DNA of 7,830 nucleotides from JBPCOB01 sp051000715 (lineage in GTDB: Bacteria > Actinomycetota > Actinomycetes > JALYNC01), in the NCBI GenBank assembly GCA_051000715.1, contig JBPCOB010000050.1, positions 1 through 7,830 of the forward strand, written 5' to 3'. Under the pieces are notes generated by a model that saw nothing but the letters and a program-made list of their open reading frames with translations, was not told the DNA's origin and did not search any database. Positions 1-5,678 of the stretch are shown here, in pieces (the first letter of the stretch is position 1; each line of letters starts with the position of its first letter). The translations under genes were made by a program, and so were the position numbers.

Positions 1-430
1 CGAAGGTCCGCGCCGCCGCCCGCAGGCTCTCCAGCGTGTCCCGACCCTGCCCCACCGGCACCAGCGAGGAGGCCAGTACGCCGTGGTCTGCCAGCCAGCG
101 TGCGCCGGCCGCCGCCTCGGTGAACCGGTCGGCGGGCAGACCGGCACCTACGGTCACGATCCGGGTGGCCACCTTGTCGTCGTACAACACCTTGGCGTGC
201 AGCAGCCGGGCGCGGAACACCTCGGAGGGCCGGCCGTCGAACTGGCTCGCCCCCAGCACCACGATCGCGTCGGACCGCGGGCGGGCGTCGGTGCGGGCGA
301 CCTCCCACACCCGGAACGCCGTCAGGCCGACCACGACCAGCACCACGGCCAGCACCACGGCCAGCAGGCCGGCGACGGTCCGACGGATCCATCGCCAGAC
401 CCCCCAGCGGACTGCCGCGGGCGAGCTCAC
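1..430 (-). CDS. YdcF/SanA-like DUF218 membrane protein, 3' end beyond window
   Basis: This is a partial gene: 143 codons are visible before the left window edge. The N-terminus has a basic stretch (WRWIRR, residues 12-17), then one hydrophobic helix (about 18-39, rich in Val/Leu/Ala), so the protein is probably anchored with its main domain outside. The DUF218 (YdcF/SanA) domain begins at about residue 53 with SDAIVVLGASQFDGRPS, continues with IVTVGAGLPADRFTEA (91-106), and reaches WLADHGV and GQGRDTLESL (about 112-137), in the family's order. Members are linked to envelope or cell-wall functions, but no specific reaction can be assigned. The GTG start (430-428) lies inside the ppdK TGA stop (429-427) as GTGA, with only a weak GAGGG upstream. 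Translation is therefore probably coupled to ppdK. No alternative in-frame ATG is seen. The family call is confident; the substrate is unknown. Confidence 0.85.
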   Translation of the reverse strand, partial: MSSPAAVRWGVWRWIRRTVAGLLAVVLAVVLVVVGLTAFRVWEVARTDARPRSDAIVVLGASQFDGRPSEVFRARLLHAKVLYDDKVATRIVTVGAGLPADRFTEAAAGARWLADHGVLASSLVPVGQGRDTLESLRAAARTF

Positions 431-3132
431 CGGCTGTCGCTGCCCTCGCTCACGACCGCCGCACGGCCGGCCTCCAGCCGGGCCACCGGGACCCGGAACG
501 GCGAGCAGGAGACGTAGTCGAGGCCGGCCGCGTGGAAGAAGTGGACCGAGTCCGGGTCGCCGCCGTGCTCACCGCAGACGCCGATGTGCAGGTCCGGCCG
601 GGCGGCCCGGCCCTCCTCGCAGGCGATCGTCACCAGCCGGCCGATGCCGTCGCGGTCGAGAGACTCGAACGGCGAGACGCCGAAGATCCCCAGCTCGAGG
701 TAGCGGCTGAAGAACGCGGCCTCGACGTCGTCGCGAGAGAAGCCCCAGCCCATCTGGGTCAGGTCGTTGGTGCCGAAGGAGAAGAACTCGGCCGCCCCGG
801 CGATCGAGCCGGCGGTCAGCGCCGCGCGCGGCACCTCGATCATCGTGCCGATCAGGTAGCCGACCTCGACGCCGCTCTCGGCCGCCACCTCGGCCAGCAC
901 CCGCTCGGCCTCCTCGCGGATGACCTCCAGCTCCTGCACCGCGCCAACCAGCGGAATCATGATCTCCGGCTTCGGTTCGAGGCCGGCCCTCCTGCACTCC
1001 ACCGCCGCCTCCGCGATCGCCCGAACCTGCAGCGCGAACAGACCCGGCACGACCAGGCCGAGCCGCACGCCGCGCAGCCCCAGCATCGGGTTCGCTTCGT
1101 GCAGCCGGCGTACGGCGTCGAGCAGCACCTTGACGTTGTCCAGCGACCGTCCGGAGGTCGGCGGCTGCCCGGTGGCCTCGGCCACCGCGACCTCGACCAT
1201 GAGGTCCTCCATCGCCGGGAGGAACTCGTGCAGCGGCGGGTCGAGCAGCCGCACGGTCACCGGCAGGCCGTCCATCGCGGTCAGGATGCCGACGAAGTCC
1301 TCCCGCTGGAGCGGGAGCAGCGCCTGCAACGCGGCTTCCCGCTCATCCGGCGTGTCGGCGAGGATCAGGTCCTCGACCAGCTGGCGGCGGTCGCCCAGGA
1401 ACATGTGCTCCGTCCGGCACAGCCCGATGCCCTCGGCACCGAAGCGGCGGGCCCGCTCGGAGTCCTCCGGGGTGTCGGAGTTGGCCCGTACCCGCAGCCG
1501 GCGCCTGGCGTCGGCCCGGTCGATCAGCCGGTGGACGGCGGCGACCAGCGGGTCAGCGTCGGCGTCGACCGTGCCCTCGAAGTACTGAACGACCGGCGAC
1601 GGCACGACCGCTACCTCGCCGAGGTAGACCGCGCCCGACGTACCGTCGATCGAGATCACGTCGCCCTCGGCCACGGTCACTCCGTCGGGGGCGGTGAACC
1701 GTCCGGCCCGGACGTCGACGTCGAGCTCCTCGGCGCCGCACACGCAGGTCTTGCCCATGCCGCGGGCCACCACTGCGGCGTGGCTGGTCTTGCCGCCACG
1801 GCTGGTGAGGATGCCCTGCGCGGCGATCATGCCGCCGAGATCGTCGGGGTTGGTCTCCCGGCGTACCAGGATGACCCGCTCCCCCGCCGCGGCGAGCTCC
1901 ACCGCGCGCTTGGAGTCGAACACCGCCGAACCGACCGCCGCTCCCGGCGACGCGTTCATCCCCTTGGCGATCTGCCGCTTCTCCGAGTCGTCGTCGAACC
2001 GCGGGAACATCAGCTGCGCGAGCTGCGCACCGGTGACCCGGCTGAGGGCCTCGTCCAGATCGATCTTGCCCTCGTCGACCAGCTGGGTGGCGATCCGGAA
2101 GGCCGCCCCAGCGGTCCGCTTGCCTACCCGGGTCTGCAGCATCCACAGCTTGCGCCGCTCGATCGTGAACTCGATGTCGCAGAGGTCCCGGTAGTGGTCC
2201 TCGAGCTTGGCCATGATCGCGAGCAGCTCGTCGTACGCGGGCTTGTCGATGTCGGCGAGCTGGTCGAGCGCCTTGGTGTTGCGGATCCCCGCGACGACGT
2301 CCTCGCCCTGGGCGTTCTCAAGGTAGTCGCCGTAGACGCCGGTGCTGCCGCTGCCGGGGTCGCGGGTGAAGGCGACGCCGGTGCCGGAGTCCATCCCGAG
2401 GTTGCCGAAGACCATCGAGCAGACGTTGACCGCGGTGCCGAGGTCGGCCGGGATGCGCTCCTGGCGTCGGTAGAGGATGGCGCGGTCGGCGTTCCAGGAG
2501 TCGAAGACGGCCTTGACGGCAAGGTCCATCTGCTCCCGCGGCGCGCTCGGGAACTCCCGACCGGTCTCCTCTTGGACGATCTTCTTGTAGCCGTCGACGA
2601 CGGCGCGCAGGTCGCCTTCGTCGAGGTCGAGGTCGTTCTTGGTGCCCCGGGCCGACTTGACGTGGTCGAGCGCCTCGTCGAAGCGTTCACCGGAGATGCC
2701 GAGCACGGTCTTGCCGAACATCTGGATCAGCCGGCGGTAGGAGTCCCAGGCGAAGCGCTCCGAACCGGCCTGCTTGGCCAGGCCGGCGACGCTGTCGTCG
2801 TTGAGGCCGACGTTGAGGACCGTCTCCATCATCCCGGGCATCGAGAACTTCGCGCCGGACCGCACCGAGACCAGCAACGGGTCGTCGGGCTGGCCCAGCG
2901 CCTTGCCCATCGTCGCCTCGAGCCGCTCGAGGTGCCCGCTGACCTCGGCGTCGAGCTCCTCGGGCAGCTGGCCGGTCCGGAGATAGACCTGGCAGGCCTC
3001 GGTGGTGATCGTGAACCCGGGCGGGACCGGCAGCCCGAGGTTGGTCATCTCGGCGAGGTTGGCGCCCTTGCCGCCGAGCAGGTCCTTCATCTCCCTGCCG
3101 CCCTCGTTGAAGCCGTAGACGTACTTCGTCAC
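427..3132 (-). CDS. ppdK: Pyruvate, phosphate dikinase
   Basis: This cytosolic enzyme interconverts pyruvate + ATP + Pi and PEP + AMP + PPi. The protein is 901 residues, normal for bacterial PPDK, and all domains are present. The N-terminal ATP-grasp domain begins with GGKGANLAEMTNLGLPVPPG (20-39) and contains SVRSGAKFSMPGMMETVLN (89-107). The swivelling phosphohistidine domain has SRGGKTSHAAVVARGMG (444-460), with catalytic His451 and Thr449, the position phosphorylated by PPDK regulatory proteins in other species. The C-terminal TIM barrel binds PEP/pyruvate through GLCRTEHMF (570-578), IGTMIEVPRAAL (761-772), FGTNDLTQ (786-793) and GVCGEHGGDP (851-860), with catalytic Cys853. I chose the GTG at 3132: GAGGAG lies 9 nt upstream and VTKYVYGFNEGG is the usual PPDK N-terminus. 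The open frame continues 40 codons upstream but looks non-coding. No PPDK regulatory protein gene is in the window. The neighbouring DUF218 gene overlaps its stop by 3 bases. Confidence 0.97.
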   Translation of the reverse strand: MTKYVYGFNEGGREMKDLLGGKGANLAEMTNLGLPVPPGFTITTEACQVYLRTGQLPEELDAEVSGHLERLEATMGKALGQPDDPLLVSVRSGAKFSMPGMMETVLNVGLNDDSVAGLAKQAGSERFAWDSYRRLIQMFGKTVLGISGERFDEALDHVKSARGTKNDLDLDEGDLRAVVDGYKKIVQEETGREFPSAPREQMDLAVKAVFDSWNADRAILYRRQERIPADLGTAVNVCSMVFGNLGMDSGTGVAFTRDPGSGSTGVYGDYLENAQGEDVVAGIRNTKALDQLADIDKPAYDELLAIMAKLEDHYRDLCDIEFTIERRKLWMLQTRVGKRTAGAAFRIATQLVDEGKIDLDEALSRVTGAQLAQLMFPRFDDDSEKRQIAKGMNASPGAAVGSAVFDSKRAVELAAAGERVILVRRETNPDDLGGMIAAQGILTSRGGKTSHAAVVARGMGKTCVCGAEELDVDVRAGRFTAPDGVTVAEGDVISIDGTSGAVYLGEVAVVPSPVVQYFEGTVDADADPLVAAVHRLIDRADARRRLRVRANSDTPEDSERARRFGAEGIGLCRTEHMFLGDRRQLVEDLILADTPDEREAALQALLPLQREDFVGILTAMDGLPVTVRLLDPPLHEFLPAMEDLMVEVAVAEATGQPPTSGRSLDNVKVLLDAVRRLHEANPMLGLRGVRLGLVVPGLFALQVRAIAEAAVECRRAGLEPKPEIMIPLVGAVQELEVIREEAERVLAEVAAESGVEVGYLIGTMIEVPRAALTAGSIAGAAEFFSFGTNDLTQMGWGFSRDDVEAAFFSRYLELGIFGVSPFESLDRDGIGRLVTIACEEGRAARPDLHIGVCGEHGGDPDSVHFFHAAGLDYVSCSPFRVPVARLEAGRAAVVSEGSDSR

Positions 3133-3338
3133 GGACCTCAGCTCCTCTCGCCGACCGGCGGGCCAGGCTCCGAGGCTACCGCCCACCCCCAAGCGCTTGA
3201 TCCGGCTGATCCATGCCGCTCCGGTGTAGCCAGAGCAGCACCGCAATGGCATCGATCATGCTGGGGATGGCGCGGGGGCGTACACAACCCGGCGTACGAG
3301 CCGGCGATCCTTAGCTCGTCTGCGCCACATTTACTGCC
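3133..3338. other. Divergent intergenic region between ppdK and the DUF559 gene
   Basis: This 206-bp spacer between divergently read genes should hold promoters for both, but I find no convincing -35/-10 pair on either strand. The plus-strand gene has no Shine-Dalgarno sequence before its GTG (3339). Visible small elements are GGCGTAC at 3277-3283 and again at 3291-3297 (14-bp period), and an imperfectly centred inverted repeat CCGGC-GTACGA-GCCGG at 3289-3304, about 35 bp before the plus-strand start. These could be an operator, but such short GC-rich matches are expected by chance. Confidence 0.4.
3142..3147 (-). promoter_or_regulatory. Ribosome binding site of ppdK
   Basis: GAGGAG on the minus strand lies 9 nt before the GTG at 3132. 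It decides the ppdK start against the 40-codon longer open frame that reaches 3252. Confidence 0.75.
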
Positions 3339-4328
3339 GTGCTGCCCGGTGACCTTGCGGCCATCCTCGCCCGCCAGGACCGCCTCGTGCGCCGGGACCA
3401 GGCCTTGGGCGCCGGGCTCAGCAAGGGTGCGTTACGCCACCGGCTGCGTCCCGGCGGCCCGTGGCAGATCGTCCTGCCCGCGGTCTACGCCGCCTTCACC
3501 GGTGACCTGTTGCCGCACCATCGGCTACGGGCGGCGCTGCTTTGGGCGGGGGCGAACGCGATGCTCGGCGGCCCGACCGCCGCGGTCGCACACCGGCTCC
3601 GCAGCGTGCCCCGCTGCCCGCACGTCCATCTGTTGATCGCGGCAGCAACCAAGCGCGTCAGCACCGGCTTCGTCGTGGTCGAGCGCAGCTGGCGGCTGCC
3701 CTCGCCGGTACTCATCGACGGGCTCCCGACCACGCCGCTCGGCCGTGCCGTGCTCGACACCTGTCGACGGCTGGGCGACCTCGACACCGTTCGGGCCGTC
3801 GTCGCCGAGAGCGTGCAGAGAGGGCGGATCACGGTCGCGCGCCTCGAGCAGGAGGTTCAGGCAGGCTCGCCCAGCGGTACCCGGCTGCTGCGCGAGGTGC
3901 TAGCCGAGGTCGGCGCGGGTGTTCGGTCGGTGGCCGAGGCCCAGCTCCGCCGGGTCGTCCGCACGAGCCGAGTGCTGCCGCCGCCACTTTGGAACTGCTC
4001 GCTGTATGACGAGGGCGGCGGCTGGCTCGCGAACCCGGACGCGTACTGGGAGCAGGTCGGGCTGGTCGCGGAGGTGGACTCGCGCGAATGGCACTTCGCT
4101 CCTGAGTCGTGGAAACACACGATGCTTCGCCACGAGCGGCTGGAGGCCATGGGGTTGCACGTCATCCACGTGCCGCCGAGTCGCGTTCGCGACGATCCGC
4201 GGGGTCTGCTGGCGAGCCTCGAGTCGACGTTCGTGTCGGCGCGAGCGGAACGACCGCCGTCGCGGGTCATCGCCGTCAGGCGAACCGCTCTCACCGCAGC
4301 TGCGGTACGGCGGGCAGCCCCTCGCTGA
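3339..4328 (+). CDS. AbiEi-like N-terminus plus DUF559/PD-(D/E)XK-like C-terminus, orphan protein
   Basis: The 329-residue protein follows the plan of a large actinobacterial family of unknown role. The N-terminus (LAAILARQDRLVRRDQAL, 6-23; then GLSKGALRHRL, 26-36) resembles the winged-helix domain of AbiEi-type antitoxins. The middle (PTTPLGRAVLDTCRRL, 130-145) is typical of these proteins. The C-terminus resembles DUF559/Vsr-like nuclease folds: SVAEAQLRR (197-205), NPDAYWEQVGLVAEVDSREW (232-251) and HERLEAMGLHVIHV (265-278). Asp234, Glu245 and Asp247 are candidate metal-site residues, but I see no clear motif lysine, so catalysis is uncertain. There is no signal peptide. The GTG start at 3339 has no Shine-Dalgarno sequence but gives the usual family N-terminus (MLPGDLAAIL). 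No AbiEii toxin gene is adjacent, so calling it a toxin-antitoxin component would be unsupported. Its last 38 bp overlap the convergent gene fragment at 4291. The residues after about 305 (VIAVRRTALTAAAVRRAAPR) are low-complexity and may be a recent extension. Confidence 0.82.
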   Translation: MLPGDLAAILARQDRLVRRDQALGAGLSKGALRHRLRPGGPWQIVLPAVYAAFTGDLLPHHRLRAALLWAGANAMLGGPTAAVAHRLRSVPRCPHVHLLIAAATKRVSTGFVVVERSWRLPSPVLIDGLPTTPLGRAVLDTCRRLGDLDTVRAVVAESVQRGRITVARLEQEVQAGSPSGTRLLREVLAEVGAGVRSVAEAQLRRVVRTSRVLPPPLWNCSLYDEGGGWLANPDAYWEQVGLVAEVDSREWHFAPESWKHTMLRHERLEAMGLHVIHVPPSRVRDDPRGLLASLESTFVSARAERPPSRVIAVRRTALTAAAVRRAAPR

Positions 4329-4581
4329 GTACGTCGTCCTGCACCGTCAGGAAGACGAAACCGTTGAAGCGGGCGAAGTACATGTCGTCTGGAGACACGC
4401 CCTCGCGCTGGTCCGGGCCGAACCCTCGCTCGTCGCCGTTGGCCCCCGTGATGGTCGTGTTCTCGAGGGCATCCAGCAGCAGGCCCCCCTTCGCCCGCGC
4501 TGCAGCCACGAGCCGAACGGCGTCGTAGGCGAACATCGACCAGTCCGGTACCGGGCACGGAGGCGGGCAGGCCGCTCCCAG
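4291..4581 (-). pseudogene. C-terminal fragment of ABC-type substrate-binding protein (Leu/Ile/Val-binding family)
   Basis: The frame encodes CPVPDWSMFAYDAVRLVAAA (4569-side Cys pair just upstream), LLLDALENTTITGANGDERG, then EGVSPDDMYFARFNGFVFL, ending LPAVPQLR. The order Tyr-Asp-Ala-x-x-Leu, a 'DALE-T-x-x-TG' segment and a terminal Asp-Asp-x-x-x-x-Arg strand matches the end of periplasmic-binding-protein type I proteins of branched-chain amino-acid ABC importers. The first ~300 residues expected of such a protein are missing. The only in-frame ATG (4536) sits inside the domain, so it is not a true start. The frame is open upstream only to a TAA near 4682. Going upstream, the reading frame of the secreted-protein fragment (to 5254) takes over. 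The left boundary is the real stop; the right boundary is my estimate of where family-like sequence begins. It could also be the end of one frameshifted gene together with the fragment at 4582-5254. Confidence 0.6.
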
Positions 4582-5254
4582 CCGTGGGCGGCCGGCCGGG
4601 GCGCGGTCGGCGGGCCGCTTCGAGCAGGCTCTGCAGCACCGGGGCGACGGCCGCCGGCTCCGCGGTGCCGCCAGGGACGGTTACCGGTACTGCGGTCGAG
4701 TTGGTGAGCGTCACGGTGACGGTGCCCGGCCCGGGGACGGCCCCACCGGGCCCCAGCGTCGTACGGACTCCGTCGCGGGCGGTGAACTGCAGGCGAACCG
4801 CGAGCGGGAGCCGGGGCGCCTCCAGGCCGGCGTCGAGGGTGAGCCGTGCGGCCAGCTCCCGGCGACCCGGCGAGAAGCCCTGCCAGACGACCGTGCCGAG
4901 CTTGAGCACGGGCGGCACGGTGTTGCCGATGCTCTCGACCCGCCGAGCCGGTCCACGCTCCCGAACCTGGTAGTCGCCGGTTCCGGTGATGGAGATCCGC
5001 TGCTCGACGGTCACCGCGACGGGCGTGCCGTCCGCTCCTAGCGACACAGTGACGGCCTCGCGGTTCGTGACTGGCCCCGGGGTCCGGGAGGTGAGCAGCC
5101 GGTCCGGCGCCAGGCCCACGCCCCCCAGGACGGAAACCTCGTGGACCGGCCGGGGTAGCTGCAGACGATGCGGTTCCGCCGCGAGGGCAGGCACGGTCAC
5201 GAGGAAGGCGGCGAGCCCCACCAGCAGGACGGGCGCGACCCGCTGGCCGCTCAA
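4582..5254 (-). pseudogene. N-terminal fragment of a secreted protein of unknown function
   Basis: I do not recognise a named family. The N-terminus is a signal peptide: hydrophobic VLLVGLAAFLVTVPALAA (9-26) with likely cleavage after an Ala-x-Ala motif. The exported part is beta-rich, with PRPVHEVSVLGGVGLAPDRL (34-53), TVEQRISITGTGDYQVRERG (82-101) and GTVVWQGFSPGRRELAARLT (120-139), and looks like well-conserved coding sequence to about residue 215. Beyond that the same frame stays open as far as 3857, but it becomes Arg/Gly/Ser-rich and lies antisense to the DUF559 gene, so I consider it non-coding. The right coding limit is therefore approximate. The TTG start (5254-5252) has no Shine-Dalgarno sequence but overlaps the TGA of the preceding gene's restored frame as TTGA, supporting coupling. 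The rest of the gene seems lost at the junction with the substrate-binding-protein tail. Confidence 0.6.
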
Positions 5255-5633
5255 GCGCGGACCGTGAACAACGACAGCAGCGTTTGTGACTCGAGCGGCC
5301 GGATGCTCACCGCCCGAAGTAGCCGTGGCCGGTGAAGTCGGACTCCGCGTCGCCCCGCTCCACCTCGCCGTCGCCGAGCGGGAAGCCGGCGGCCGGCAAC
5401 CAACGCTGCAGGAAGGTCAGCACGGTGCGGAACTGCGCGTCGACAACCGCGTCGATGACCAGCCCGCCGCCGCTGCGCTCCTCACAGGACACGACCGTCG
5501 TTCGGGGCGGCAGCGGCAGCTGCGGCGGCCAGCTCGGATGTGAGCGGAGCGCGACCAAGGACGTCGAGCAGGGCTTCGGCGAGGCGGACGACCTGGACGG
5601 GGTCGGCCGTGCGTTCTGCGCCTTGGAGGTCAC
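5251..5633 (-). pseudogene. Small lipoprotein-like exported protein with a frameshift near its 3' end
   Basis: The uninterrupted frame runs from GTG 5633 to a TGA at 5307-5309 (108 residues). Its second half looks like a compact alpha/beta domain: LPLPPRTTVVSCEERSGGGL, FRTVLTFLQRWLPAAGFPLG and ESDFTGHGYFGR, similar to small exported actinobacterial proteins without a named function. After GHGYFGR the protein stops abruptly. Adding one G near 5310 (GGGCGG-TGAGC) continues it as VSIRPLESQTLLSLFTVRA and ends at TGA 5251-5253, overlapping the next start as TTGA. That neat ending is the main argument for a one-base loss. Upstream of the GTG the same frame reads LLAGILLIVGC, a good lipobox with Cys at 5639-5637, but there is no ATG/GTG/TTG between it and the previous gene's stop (5679). 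The true start is thus unclear: a CTG (5666) or a damaged start codon is possible. The Pro/Ser-rich stretch about 5500-5630 may also be out of frame. Confidence 0.5.
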
Positions 5634-5657
5634 GGCGCAGCCGACGATCAGCAGTAT

Positions 5658-5674
5658 GCCGGCCAGAAGCCGGC
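5658..5674 (-). terminator. Possible hairpin after the Asp-box/CARDB gene
   Basis: GCCGGC-TTCTG-GCCGGC on the minus strand can form a 6-bp all-GC stem with a 5-nt loop, starting 4 nt after the stop codon at 5679. No U-run follows, so it is at best an actinobacterial-style terminator without a tail. Because it also lies within the possible lipobox-encoding stretch of the next gene, it may be coincidence. Confidence 0.25.
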
Positions 5675-5678
5675 CTGC

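Noticed and set aside
337..360. Two tandem copies of the 12-mer CCAGCACCACGG
   Set aside because: It simply encodes repeated Leu-Ala-Val-Val in the membrane helix of the DUF218 protein; there is no sign of a mobile or regulatory repeat.
36..710. Plus-strand open frame of 224 codons at the left edge
   Set aside because: It spans the antisense of two recognisable minus-strand genes and becomes a pure Arg/Pro/Gly string.
3133..3252. 40-codon N-terminal extension of ppdK
   Set aside because: The ribosome site and the family N-terminus both place the start at GTG 3132; the extension has no PPDK-like sequence.
532..3636. 1034-codon plus-strand open frame antisense to ppdK
   Set aside because: It is a GC-rich shadow of ppdK: Asp/Arg/Leu/Val repetitive composition, no recognisable domain, and it runs through the ppdK promoter into the DUF559 gene.
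3339..4328. Type IV (AbiE) toxin-antitoxin or other defence system
   Set aside because: Only the AbiEi-like protein is present; no AbiEii nucleotidyltransferase toxin or other defence gene lies in the window.
3857..4581. Continuation of the secreted-protein frame antisense to the DUF559 gene
   Set aside because: The composition turns Arg/Gly/Ser-rich, it overlaps the well-supported plus-strand gene, and the substrate-binding tail is coded in another frame over 4291-4581.
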